From assembly GCF_947492645.1 (NCBI RefSeq), contig NZ_CANLMZ010000001.1, positions 124,001 through 188,000 of the forward strand: a stretch of 64,000 bases of DNA, in the 5' to 3' direction. Source of the DNA: an uncultured Pontibacter sp. (GTDB lineage Bacteria; Bacteroidota; Bacteroidia; Cytophagales; Hymenobacteraceae). The notes beneath the pieces are model-generated. The model worked only from the letters and a program-made list of their open reading frames with translations, was not told the origin of the DNA and ran no database searches. Below, piece by piece: positions 24,624 to 33,723 of this stretch. Numbering within the stretch: position 1 is the first letter of the stretch; each line of letters starts with the position of its first letter. The translations under genes and the position numbers were made by a program.

Positions 24624-26120
24624 TTGTCTTTCCTCGCACCATACTTTCTCGTTGCAGCGTCGGCTATACTTATCCCGATCGCCATTCATCTGTGGAATAA
24701 ACGGCAGGGGAAGACAGTAAAGGTAGGTAGTCTGCGTTGGCTGGAGGCGTCGGCGAGTAACCGTTGGAGTAGTGTAAAGCTGAGCAACTTCTGGCTGCTG
24801 GTGCTGCGCTGCCTTATACTTATACTGCTGGCCGTAGCCTTGGCGCAGCCGGTGTTTGAGCATCAGGCGCAAAAAAACAAAGGAACAAAGGCTATAGTAG
24901 TGGGCGAAGAGTTGCTTTATACTTCTGCCTTAAAACCCATCAAACCAACTATAGATTCGCTTTTGATGCGCGGCTATACTTTGCACACCTACACACCAAA
25001 TCTGGAGCAGGTACCACAGGAAGAGTGGCAACAGATCGGTAACCGCACACAGGATAGTATAGTAACGGGCAAGTATAACTACTGGAGCCTTCTGCCTGCC
25101 TTGGCTGCAAAGTATAAACTGCCGCAGGATAGCGTATTGCTTTTCACATCAGACCAGCAGCAGTACTTTGCAGGCTCACGGCCCGAAATGCTTCCGCAGC
25201 ACATACAATGGATCCCGGTTGCTACAGACAAAAGTATAACCTGGCTACAAGCTGCTATCCAATCCACACCCGACAGCCTCCTGCTTATACTTGGCCACAG
25301 CTCCCGCGAAGGCACCAGTTATAGCAAGTATGAAACGGCCTTATCAGCACGAAGTATAAACCTTGCCGGCAACCAACAACTGCAACTGCAACACCAGCAG
25401 GACACGCTGCTGGCCACCATCTCCGGCAACAGCAGCAAAGTAAAAGTACAGACAAAGCCGCTACAAATAGCCATACTTGCCGACGAAGCGCAACAGGCAG
25501 AGGTGCCCTACTTAAAAGCAGCGTTACAGGCCATCAGTAACTATACAGGTTTACCTGTTCAGGTTAAAGCTGATACTACAGGCGCAAACTGGGTTTTCTG
25601 GCTGCGCGATGATGAGCCGATGCCTCAAAGTATAAACCAGCAGGTAAAACAGGGCTTACAAGTATGGATGCAGCAGAATCAGAAGCCGCAAACTATAAAA
25701 ACCAGCTTAACCGGAACAGGAGGCACAAGCATAAAAGTACATCAGCTTAGCCACTCGCTGCCACCGAAGCAAACCGAAGTATGGACTACCGCAAACGGAG
25801 AGCCTTTACTTTACTCCAAAACTGTAGGACAGGGCAAAATCTATACTTTCCGGAGCAGGTTTGCACCTGACTGGAGCGAGCTGGGCCAGAGTGCGCAACT
25901 GCCAGAGTTGCTATTACCCTTGCTCCTGCCGCAACCACAGGCAAGCCATGATTACCGGGCAGTAGACGAGCACCAGTTGGTGCCGTCAGCACGTGTACAG
26001 GCAGCACCTGTAAATTCTGAAAAAACTGCTCAGACACCGTTGCTCAAATGGTTCGTTCTGGCGGCTTTTGTGTTATTTTTGATAGAGAGAATTATCGCCA
26101 ACAGGCGCAGCAAAGTATGA
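24624..26120 (+). CDS. BatA domain-containing membrane protein
   Basis: This 498-residue protein starts on TTG, which is secure because MSFLAPYFLVAASAILIPIAIHLWNK is the canonical BatA N-terminus. After the second membrane helix (about 55-75) comes a large periplasmic part, with glutamine-amidotransferase-like segments, and a last helix near 475-490 (WFVLAAFVLFLIERII). It should sit in the inner membrane with the DUF58 and MoxR proteins. The coding sequence is unusually dense in TATACTT/AAGTATA: 11 copies by hand count in 1,497 bp. The stop overlaps the next start by four bases. Confidence 0.9.
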   Translation: MSFLAPYFLVAASAILIPIAIHLWNKRQGKTVKVGSLRWLEASASNRWSSVKLSNFWLLVLRCLILILLAVALAQPVFEHQAQKNKGTKAIVVGEELLYTSALKPIKPTIDSLLMRGYTLHTYTPNLEQVPQEEWQQIGNRTQDSIVTGKYNYWSLLPALAAKYKLPQDSVLLFTSDQQQYFAGSRPEMLPQHIQWIPVATDKSITWLQAAIQSTPDSLLLILGHSSREGTSYSKYETALSARSINLAGNQQLQLQHQQDTLLATISGNSSKVKVQTKPLQIAILADEAQQAEVPYLKAALQAISNYTGLPVQVKADTTGANWVFWLRDDEPMPQSINQQVKQGLQVWMQQNQKPQTIKTSLTGTGGTSIKVHQLSHSLPPKQTEVWTTANGEPLLYSKTVGQGKIYTFRSRFAPDWSELGQSAQLPELLLPLLLPQPQASHDYRAVDEHQLVPSARVQAAPVNSEKTAQTPLLKWFVLAAFVLFLIERIIANRRSKV

Positions 26121-28273
26121 TGGTAAAGCAAAGCATCCATATCTTACAGCGAATTCGCAGGCAGTACGTGCAGGCGAAGCTGTGGCTATATGCGCTTCAG
26201 GCTTTGGCAGCTATACTTGTGGCGGCGGCTATACTTTGGCGTTGGCAATTTGAAGCGCCTGTGTTAGCAGCAACGGCTGTAACTATAGTTGTGGCTGCCG
26301 TTTTATACTTTATACTTCGCTGGAGATCTGTTTCTAAAATAAACCTGCAGCACGTAGCCCGCCACCTGAACAGGCAGTACCCGCAGCTGGAAGACAGTAC
26401 CGAACTGCTCCTCAACGAACCTGAAAATCTGCTGCAAAAGCTGCAGCAGCAACGTGTAACTCAAACACTCCAAGAGCTACACCCGGAGCAACAGAAAACC
26501 TTTACCCTGCGCAGCACTGCTACCTATGCTTTTCTGGGGTTAGCGCTGCTATTCTCAATCGGCATTTTATACTTACCTGCAAAACCGCTTGCCACATCTC
26601 AGCCCCAAAGTGTAAAGGTAGCGTTTCCGGATGCGCCGGTTGCCGCTGCTGATACGGCTGCTAAAATTGAGAATATCGAAATTTCCATTGCACCGCCACG
26701 CTATACAGGTAAGCAAGCCTACAAAGCCGAGAGCCCGAACCTGCGTGTAGAAGAAGGAGCCACCGTTACCTGGCACATCAGTACAAACAAGCCTGCACAA
26801 TTGCAACTGGAGCTAAACGAGCAACGACCTACCAACTTTAAGAAGCAAGGCAACAGCTATACTTTATCGCGAAGCTTCAAAACAGCTGGGCTCTACACCA
26901 TTAACTTGAACGGGCAGAAATCAACATTTTATACGTTGGAGATCATTCCTGATAAGGCTCCAACTATACAGATACAAAAGCCGGAGCAGTACACCGAAGT
27001 GCTTTTTGGGGAGCCACAGCGTGTAATGCTACAGGCCCAGCTTACCGACGATTACGGCATCCGCGAAGCAAACATGGTGGCCACCGTTACCAAAGGCACC
27101 GGCGAGGCCGTGAAATTCCGGGAAGAAAATATCAAACTAAATCTGAGCGGCAGCGCCAAAAACTATACGATAAAACAAACCTTGGACCTGCAAAAACTGG
27201 GTATGACCTACGGCGATGAACTATACTTTTACCTGCAGGCCTGGGACCGCCACCGCGGCTACACCCGTTCCGAAACATACTTTGTCCAGATAGAGGACAC
27301 AACTTTAGTTGAATCGAGTTTTGATATGTCGATGGGTGTAAACCCGGTGCCGGAGTATTTCAGGAGCCAGCGCCAGATCATTATCGACACCGAAAAGCTG
27401 CTGAAAGAGCAGCAAAGCATAACCCGAACCGAGTTTGAAGAACGCTCCAACAACCTGGGTGTAGACCAAAAGCTGCTTCGTTTGCGCTACGGCAAATTTT
27501 TGGGCGAGGAGTTTGAGAGCGGCATTGGTCCGGGAGGCGGCATACCCGAAGGCGAAGAGCATTACGAAGGCGACGGCCACGATCACGAAGAGTTCGCAGA
27601 TAAAAACAGCCCCGAAGCTCTGCTGGACCCTTACTTGCACAAGCACGACCAGGAGGAAGCAGCAACGTTTTTTGAGCCTGTAGTTAAAGCCAAATTAAAA
27701 GGAGCACTAGCCCAGATGTGGGAAGCAGAACTGCGCCTGCGCACACATAAACCCAAAGAGGCTTTGCCTCACGAGTATAAAGCGTTGCGCATGCTAAAGG
27801 ATGTGCAGCAATCGCAGCGGGCTTATGTTGCCAAAACCGGTTTCGAGGCGCCACCACTCAAAGAACCAGAACTGCGCCTGACGGGGGAACTGAATAAGGT
27901 AACGCCGCTAAGCGAGCAGAGAAGTATAGCGGCAGAGAAGCAACTGCCTAACACCAGAGCTGCGCTGCAATGGCTGGCAAAGTATAAACAGACCGGAAAG
28001 TATAAGCCCGCAGATGCTGCCATTTTGGAGAAGGCAGGTCAGGAGCTGGCACAGCAATCATTCAATAAACCTGGCAGTAATTTGAAAGCTTTGCAGGATC
28101 TGAGGACGTTGATATCGGAGATGCAGCGCGGGGAAGTTTTATGTAAGTCGTGTTTGGTTTCTGTTGAGCGGGCATGGGTTGGTCTGTTGCCACCGGCCAC
28201 GCAAACACCGCAGCCAGGGCAGACAGTACGAAGCAAGCTGGCGCAGGAGTATCTAAAGCGAATAAGGGAATAG
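26117..28273 (+). CDS. DUF4175 family membrane protein
   Basis: The ATG at 26117 overlaps the BatA stop as ATGA and replaces an upstream in-frame ATG inside batA; the product has 718 residues. Two N-terminal membrane helices (about 30-70) and a third near 140-158 precede a long periplasmic part with Ig-like strands (PPRYTGKQAYKAESPNLRVEEGATVTW) and a helical, charged C-terminal region rich in Lys/Glu/Gln. A His/Asp/Glu-rich patch near 495-525 (EEHYEGDGHDHEEF) might bind metal. The family has no established function but is a standard member of the MoxR-DUF58-BatA cluster. Ten TATACTT/AAGTATA copies occur in the gene. Confidence 0.85.
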   Translation: MMVKQSIHILQRIRRQYVQAKLWLYALQALAAILVAAAILWRWQFEAPVLAATAVTIVVAAVLYFILRWRSVSKINLQHVARHLNRQYPQLEDSTELLLNEPENLLQKLQQQRVTQTLQELHPEQQKTFTLRSTATYAFLGLALLFSIGILYLPAKPLATSQPQSVKVAFPDAPVAAADTAAKIENIEISIAPPRYTGKQAYKAESPNLRVEEGATVTWHISTNKPAQLQLELNEQRPTNFKKQGNSYTLSRSFKTAGLYTINLNGQKSTFYTLEIIPDKAPTIQIQKPEQYTEVLFGEPQRVMLQAQLTDDYGIREANMVATVTKGTGEAVKFREENIKLNLSGSAKNYTIKQTLDLQKLGMTYGDELYFYLQAWDRHRGYTRSETYFVQIEDTTLVESSFDMSMGVNPVPEYFRSQRQIIIDTEKLLKEQQSITRTEFEERSNNLGVDQKLLRLRYGKFLGEEFESGIGPGGGIPEGEEHYEGDGHDHEEFADKNSPEALLDPYLHKHDQEEAATFFEPVVKAKLKGALAQMWEAELRLRTHKPKEALPHEYKALRMLKDVQQSQRAYVAKTGFEAPPLKEPELRLTGELNKVTPLSEQRSIAAEKQLPNTRAALQWLAKYKQTGKYKPADAAILEKAGQELAQQSFNKPGSNLKALQDLRTLISEMQRGEVLCKSCLVSVERAWVGLLPPATQTPQPGQTVRSKLAQEYLKRIRE

Positions 28274-28303
28274 CTTTTAAGTGAGCAAGACAAATAGAGA
28301 ACG

Positions 28304-28804
28304 ATGATTCAGTTCCAAACACATATCGGACTACTACGCTACCTGCCCGGTACGCACTACCTGGAAGTGCCACAGGAGGCGGTGCAGGCTTTAGGTACGC
28401 TGAACATTCGCCTGATCTGCAGGGTAAACGAAAAACTTACATTTCAATGCGGCCTGATGGCATTGGGCGAAGGAAAAGCCTACATCAGCATCAGCAAAAA
28501 ACGTATGCAGCAGTTGGGTCTGAAACTAGGGGATAAAGTAGCGGTAACCCTGGAAAAAGACGATAGCCCTTTCGGTACCGAGGTACCTGAAGAAATGGAA
28601 GAACTGCTGCTGCAGGATGAGGAAGGGAACAGGCGGTTTCTGCTGCTAAAGCCGGCCATGCAGCGTTACATGCTCAACCACGTGTCGGGAGTTAAAAATC
28701 CGCAGCTGCGTGTAGACCGTGCCATTACCTTAATCGAGAACCTGAAAAAGCTGCCGGAGGGAAAAGAGGATTTTCGGGCCATGTTGGGCCTGCCTCCTCG
28801 CTAA
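28304..28804 (+). CDS. YdeI/OmpD-associated family protein with DUF1905 domain
   Basis: This 166-residue soluble protein has an N-terminal DUF1905 beta-barrel-like domain (about 1-85, with LGLKLGDKVAVTLEKDDSPFG) and a C-terminal YdeI segment (about 95-160, with AITLIENLKKLPEGK). E. coli YdeI has been linked to resistance to antimicrobial peptides, but for this form the role is unproven. It sits 30 bp after the DUF4175 gene and 6 bp before a membrane protein gene, so it is likely part of the operon. Confidence 0.85.
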   Translation: MIQFQTHIGLLRYLPGTHYLEVPQEAVQALGTLNIRLICRVNEKLTFQCGLMALGEGKAYISISKKRMQQLGLKLGDKVAVTLEKDDSPFGTEVPEEMEELLLQDEEGNRRFLLLKPAMQRYMLNHVSGVKNPQLRVDRAITLIENLKKLPEGKEDFRAMLGLPPR

Positions 28805-28810
28805 TACAAT

Positions 28811-30601
28811 ATGATGCAAATAACCTGGCTTATAGCAATACCTGTTGTGCTGCTGCTACTCTGGCTGGCATGGCGCAGACCTAACCGGCAGCGGCTGGCC
28901 CTCCGTTTGTTGGCAAGTGTAGTAGCCGGTGTTAGCATGGTAATGCTTGTTTTCCCACCAAGTACACAGCAGGCCATTAACCCAAGTGCGGCTATACTTT
29001 TAACCCAGGGCTATAACCAAGATACACTAGAGGCGCTGCTTGCTCGGCAGGAGGCAAAACCTTCTGTTTATACTTTAGGAGCTGAGGCAGACGATGCAAC
29101 TCTACTAACAAACCTTTATACGTTGCGCCAGCAGCAGCCGGGACTGCAAACGCTGCACCTGTTAGGCTATGGACTGGAAGAGCAGCAATTAAAAGCGTTA
29201 GAAGGCGTGCAATTGGTACCGCACCTGTCAGAGGTGCCAGCTGGTGTAAGTGCGGTGCAATGGCCGCAGGAGGCAAGATTAGGCGAGGCTGTAACTATAG
29301 CAGGAAAGTATAAATCCGAAGGTAAAACCAAACTATACTTACAGGCAGTAGGTCAGCTACGCGATTCTGTGGAAATCAGCTCCGATAGCACTCACACGTT
29401 TAACCTGCGCTACATACCTAAGCAAACCGGCCGATCTGTTTATACTTTACTGGCTAAAACCGGGGCAAATACTGATACTTTGGGGCGGGTGCCGGTGCAG
29501 GTAACGGAGCAACAGCAGCTGGGTATACTTATACTTGCCTCTGCGCCGTCTTTTGAGTTCAAGTTCCTGAAGAACCACCTGGCAGCGCAGCAGCACAAAG
29601 TAGCCTATAGCGCCACCGTCAGCAAAGACATCAGCCAGAGCGAATGGGTAAACATGCCTAAAACAGACTTAAGTAGAATAAGCCCTAAACTGCTGCAGAA
29701 CTTTGATGTAGTGATTACCGAGCTCCAGGCATTGCAAAGCATGAGTGCCGGCGAAAGAGCCATACTACAACATGCCGTTACAGAAGATGGACTAGGCGTG
29801 CTTACCATTGCCACAGCACCAGCTGCCACGAACAGCACCAGTTTCTTTACCGGCTTCCAGAGCAAACGGCTCTCGCAGCAGGACACCCGCAGCACACGCG
29901 CCAGCTGGCCCGGAAGTGAGGTAAGTATGAATGCTTCGCCTTATACTCTGGTAAACACAACAGCCATTAATAGTTTAGTATCTGAACAGGGAAGTAATTT
30001 GCTGGCAGGTGCAAAACGTGCAGGCTGGGGCAAAGTGGCTATGAGCTATATTCCGCAAACGTTTCCGTGGCAACTGGAGGGCAAAGACGAAGTATACGCC
30101 AGCTACTGGAGCTCCTTATTATCAGCCATCGCCAAAGAACAGGTAAAGGAGAAATTCTGGCAACTGGAAAAGCTACAGGTGCCGCAGCCAAACAAACCAG
30201 CTATACTTTCTTTCACAGATTATACGTTGACCAATGGTGCAGCCACTCCAACAGCAACTATAACCAGCTTAACCGATTCTATAAGTATAAACCTGCCGCT
30301 GGAACAACACGCGCATCAGCCTGAAAAGTATAACGGCACCTTCTGGCCCCACCGCAGCGGCTGGTATAAAGTAGAAACAGCTAATGCTGCACCATACTTC
30401 TTTTATGTGCAGGATGCTTCTAATTGGCAGTTCCAAAGTATAGCTTCGCGCAGAGTTGCTACGGAAACATTTATAGCATCGCAAAACATTACTCCTTCTG
30501 AGGTTGCTGTGGTTTACAAAGAAGAGCCTGTTTCGCTGATCTGGTTCTTTATACTTTTTGCCTTGAGCAGCGGATTTCTGTGGCTGGAGGAGAAGCTGTA
30601 A
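28811..30601 (+). CDS. Membrane-anchored BatA-cluster protein of unknown function
   Basis: This 596-residue protein has two N-terminal membrane helices (about 5-20 and 30-48), a large periplasmic part and a C-terminal helix (about 572-588, LIWFFILFALSSGFLWLEEKL). The periplasmic part has a Rossmann-like segment near 235-330 (LGILILASAPSFEFKFLKN; VVITELQALQSMSAGERAIL) resembling the glutamine-amidotransferase-like domain of other cluster members, without an evident catalytic Cys. It closes the cluster and presumably joins BatA and the DUF4175 protein in the inner membrane. It has 13 TATACTT/AAGTATA copies. Confidence 0.8.
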   Translation: MMQITWLIAIPVVLLLLWLAWRRPNRQRLALRLLASVVAGVSMVMLVFPPSTQQAINPSAAILLTQGYNQDTLEALLARQEAKPSVYTLGAEADDATLLTNLYTLRQQQPGLQTLHLLGYGLEEQQLKALEGVQLVPHLSEVPAGVSAVQWPQEARLGEAVTIAGKYKSEGKTKLYLQAVGQLRDSVEISSDSTHTFNLRYIPKQTGRSVYTLLAKTGANTDTLGRVPVQVTEQQQLGILILASAPSFEFKFLKNHLAAQQHKVAYSATVSKDISQSEWVNMPKTDLSRISPKLLQNFDVVITELQALQSMSAGERAILQHAVTEDGLGVLTIATAPAATNSTSFFTGFQSKRLSQQDTRSTRASWPGSEVSMNASPYTLVNTTAINSLVSEQGSNLLAGAKRAGWGKVAMSYIPQTFPWQLEGKDEVYASYWSSLLSAIAKEQVKEKFWQLEKLQVPQPNKPAILSFTDYTLTNGAATPTATITSLTDSISINLPLEQHAHQPEKYNGTFWPHRSGWYKVETANAAPYFFYVQDASNWQFQSIASRRVATETFIASQNITPSEVAVVYKEEPVSLIWFFILFALSSGFLWLEEKL

Positions 30602-30682
30602 CAGAAGCACGAACAGGTCAGGAGCGTGGAACAGTAAGAAGTATAAAAAGTGTTGCTTTAACAGCTGCATCTGAATAATACC

Positions 30683-30727
30683 TATAAAAGAGGGGGCTCA
30701 GAAAAAATCTGAGACCCCTCTTTTATA
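30683..30727. terminator. Bidirectional terminator between the BatA cluster and the T9SS locus
   Basis: A 20-bp stem with a single mismatch (30683-30702 with 30708-30727), A-tract on one side and T-tract on the other, ends both converging operons. TATACTT overlaps its right end (30724-30730). Confidence 0.85.
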
Positions 30728-30742
30728 CTTTGGCTTTACAGC

Positions 30743-32743
30743 TTATTTGGCCTGTGCTGTATTACCTATAATCTTAAACTCGGTGCGGCGGTTATCTGCG
30801 TGCATAGTTTCAGGGCAGGATACTCCATCGCTACACTTGTTAACCAGCTGTGTTTCGCCATAACCTTTTGCCACTAACCGGTCGCGGGTTATACCTTTCG
30901 ATACAATATACTCCACAGCACTTTGCGCTCTTAACTGCGACAGCATCTCGTTATAACGGTGCGTTTGGCGGCTATCAGTATGCGAGCTTAACTCTATGCG
31001 GATGTGCGGGTTGTCTTTTAAAGTTTGTACCAGCTTATCAAGCTCTTTTGCAGCCTCCGGTTTGATGTCTGCCTTATCCAGGTCGTAGTAGATGTTTTCG
31101 AGTACGATTGGTTTGTTTGGCGTGTCACGGTTAAACACCATCTCTACCTTAACAGAATCTGTGGTAAGGCGGCAATCCGGCGATACAGAAATGGTTTGTG
31201 TCAGGTAATTTGGCTTGGAGCCTCTGATAATGTAATTCCCGCCACCAAACACCGGAAATGTAAAGTTACCGTTTGCATCAGACCGTACCTCCAGCGGTTT
31301 CCCATCGCCGCCCACTTCTGTGATCTGCAGGAACACGTCGGCTACGGCTAGTTCTTTTTTCTTGCCCCTGTTAACTCGCTCGGCTACAAACTCAATGGTT
31401 TTACCGGTTATGGTACATGGCAGTCGGTTTTCCCTGAACGTAAAAATATCATCAAACCCGTTACTCGCCAATCGCCCAGACGACAGAAGCCCGGTTTTGC
31501 CGGCAGCATCTACCTGTATGCCAAAGTCATCATGCGATGTGTTTAGCGGGTACTTCAGGTTTTCCACTTTACTACAGTTTTTATGCGTGCCTATGGCTTT
31601 AAAAATATCAAGGCCGCCCATGCCAATGTGCCCGTCAGAGGCAAAGTATAAATTACCGTCTTCGCCTAAACTTGTAAAGCTTTCGCGGCCTGGCGTGTTT
31701 ATAATATTACCTGCGTTTACAGGCTTACCCCACGAGCCATCAGCTTGCAACTCGCTAAAGTATACATCTGTTTCCCCGAAACCACCTGGCATGTCTGACA
31801 CAAAGTATAAAACCTTACCGTCAGGAGTTATAGCCGGATGCCCAATAGAGAACTCGTCGGTGTTGTTATACTTAAATGCTTTTACCTTGTCCCATTTATC
31901 GCCTTTGCGCTTAGCAATGTAAATACCGTGGCGATTGGTGTGGGTGCTGTTTTCGCTGCCCTTAAACCAACTGGTCGGGTCGGGGTTCGATTTGGTGGCG
32001 TTACGCTTTACTACATGCGTGCGCGTAAAGTACAGCGTTTGGGTTTCGTTGTGGTAGTCTGCAGGGCCGTTGTGGTAAGTTGTGTTGATATTAGACGGCA
32101 ACGGCGCCGGGGCACTCCAGGTGCTGTCGCTGGTGGCTTGGGCAAAGTACATTTGGATGTAGCCATTGCCTGTCCAGGTATTTCTGGCTGCCTGCTTACG
32201 ACCATCTAACCTGTCTGATGCAAAGTATAAACCGCCTTCCTTTTTCACAGGACTGAAATCTGCCCCCTCGGAGTTAAGTGTTTTTTGCTTTTGCACCAGG
32301 TAAGCCTTCGGTTTAGCCATCCATTTCATAGCTGTATCGCAGGATGCGGCCATGCGTTCTGCCTGCGCAGCCTGTCCTGGTACTTTGCGGCTAAACTCCT
32401 GGAACAGCAGCTTTGCTTTGGAGTAGTTGCCATTCCGTTTGGCAGACTCTGCGTAAAGGTAAATGTTTGTAGGATCGGCGTTAGGGAAGTTAACTACCTG
32501 CGCATACCAGAATTCAGCCTCCTGGCTATTGTTAAGTATGCGGTAACTGTCTGCAATGCGCTGTACTACTGCTATGGTTGGTTCGCCGCTGTCAAGTATC
32601 TTTTTATATGCTTCCAGGGCGAGGGTAAACTCAAAATTATTAAAGTGCTTGTCGGCCTGCTTCATATCCTGTGACAGCACAGCAGTTTGCACCCCTGTTA
32701 CAAACAGCAACAGAAGTAAAGCCAGGCGTAATCGTAATTTCAT
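30743..32743 (-). CDS. PorE-like OmpA family protein (TPR, beta-propeller, CRD, OmpA-C)
   Basis: This 666-residue protein has a signal peptide, TPR-type helices (about 25-115), a PD40/WD40-like beta-propeller (about 150-430, with repeated YFVSD / LYFASD strands), a carboxypeptidase-regulatory-like beta domain (about 445-540) and an OmpA C-terminal peptidoglycan-binding domain (about 545-660, IELSSHTDSRQTHRYNEMLSQ). The same four-domain order is known from PorE of the type IX secretion system, which connects the machine to peptidoglycan. It follows a PorP/SprF-like gene by 12 bp, and so should belong to the adhesin-export unit upstream. Confidence 0.88.
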   Translation of the reverse strand: MKLRLRLALLLLLFVTGVQTAVLSQDMKQADKHFNNFEFTLALEAYKKILDSGEPTIAVVQRIADSYRILNNSQEAEFWYAQVVNFPNADPTNIYLYAESAKRNGNYSKAKLLFQEFSRKVPGQAAQAERMAASCDTAMKWMAKPKAYLVQKQKTLNSEGADFSPVKKEGGLYFASDRLDGRKQAARNTWTGNGYIQMYFAQATSDSTWSAPAPLPSNINTTYHNGPADYHNETQTLYFTRTHVVKRNATKSNPDPTSWFKGSENSTHTNRHGIYIAKRKGDKWDKVKAFKYNNTDEFSIGHPAITPDGKVLYFVSDMPGGFGETDVYFSELQADGSWGKPVNAGNIINTPGRESFTSLGEDGNLYFASDGHIGMGGLDIFKAIGTHKNCSKVENLKYPLNTSHDDFGIQVDAAGKTGLLSSGRLASNGFDDIFTFRENRLPCTITGKTIEFVAERVNRGKKKELAVADVFLQITEVGGDGKPLEVRSDANGNFTFPVFGGGNYIIRGSKPNYLTQTISVSPDCRLTTDSVKVEMVFNRDTPNKPIVLENIYYDLDKADIKPEAAKELDKLVQTLKDNPHIRIELSSHTDSRQTHRYNEMLSQLRAQSAVEYIVSKGITRDRLVAKGYGETQLVNKCSDGVSCPETMHADNRRTEFKIIGNTAQAK

Positions 32744-32755
32744 ATTAGGGTGGTA

Positions 32756-33718
32756 TTATAAATTTCGAGGCGTCAGGATACGGCCACCTTGCTTTTTAAA
32801 GAAGGAGTAACCCAGCGATACCTCATGGCTTGAGTAGTTGTTCAGCTCGTTTAAGCTCATGTCGTAAGAGTAGCCCACGCGCATTTTAGAGGTAACATAC
32901 AGCTGTACCAGCGCAGCAGCGGCATTACGCTTCGACAGTTGTTTCATTTCTGCGTTTGCGAACATCGGCATCGAAGTACGATACGACCCTCCTACCCAAA
33001 AACGATCCCCAAAAAGCAGGAACGTGTTCAGGTCTATGTTTGTAGGGCTATGGAAATCCTCTTTTATCAGTATGCTTGGCTTAACGCGCATGTTGCTGCT
33101 AAGGTCAAACATATAACCCGTTGACAGGAAATAATGCCTGCGTGGAGTCGTGATAACTAAATCGTCGCTTTTAAAAGGAATTAAGTTTGCGGCAGTTAAA
33201 CCAGCAAAATAACGTTCTGTGTTAAAGAATACACCCACCTTAGCATCTGGCAGTATTTTAGATTCGCTCCCTTGCGGTATGGCTGCATCCGGCACCTGGC
33301 TCCCTTGCCTGAGCATGGTGCCATCCAGTTTATACTGTGCCGCACCCGCCGACACCCCGAATGCCAGTTTGCTATACTTGCTCATATTAAGGCGCACCGC
33401 CAGGTTGGCATATGCTCCTGTATGGCTTTGCGCGCCCAGTTTATCATTTACCAGATAAGCTGCCCAACCAATGCTTGCGTTGCTTGTGGGGCCATCCACA
33501 CTTAATGTTTGCGTAGTCGGGGCGCCCTCCAGGCCCGTCCATTGGCTACGGTAGGTGGCATTGATGTTAAGTATACCTTTACTACCCGCATAGGCAGGGT
33601 TTATAACCAGCTCATTAAAGATGTACTGGGTATACTGTGGCGCCTGCTGGGCTGTGGCCACATGCGCAGTCAGCATGATGAGCAGCAGCCATAATTTGTT
33701 CCATCTGTTTGTTTTCAT
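32756..33718 (-). CDS. PorP/SprF family T9SS outer-membrane protein
   Basis: This 320-residue outer-membrane barrel has a signal peptide (cleavage after AHVATA) and the family opening QYTQYIFNELVINPAYAGSKG, followed by YRSQWTGLEGAPTTQTLSVDGP; it ends with MSLNELNNYSSHEVSLGYSF. SprF-type proteins are needed to export, or to attach on the surface, the partner adhesin encoded beside them. Five bases separate it from the 1640-residue adhesin upstream, and 12 bp from the PorE-like gene downstream: one operon. A second copy of the pair is at 39.2-43.9 kb. Confidence 0.93.
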   Translation of the reverse strand: MKTNRWNKLWLLLIMLTAHVATAQQAPQYTQYIFNELVINPAYAGSKGILNINATYRSQWTGLEGAPTTQTLSVDGPTSNASIGWAAYLVNDKLGAQSHTGAYANLAVRLNMSKYSKLAFGVSAGAAQYKLDGTMLRQGSQVPDAAIPQGSESKILPDAKVGVFFNTERYFAGLTAANLIPFKSDDLVITTPRRHYFLSTGYMFDLSSNMRVKPSILIKEDFHSPTNIDLNTFLLFGDRFWVGGSYRTSMPMFANAEMKQLSKRNAAAALVQLYVTSKMRVGYSYDMSLNELNNYSSHEVSLGYSFFKKQGGRILTPRNL

Positions 33719-33723
33719 AAGTA

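Noticed and set aside
31320..31922. A 200-codon plus-strand frame over the PorE-like gene
   Set aside because: Antisense shadow of a well-supported gene with clear domains.
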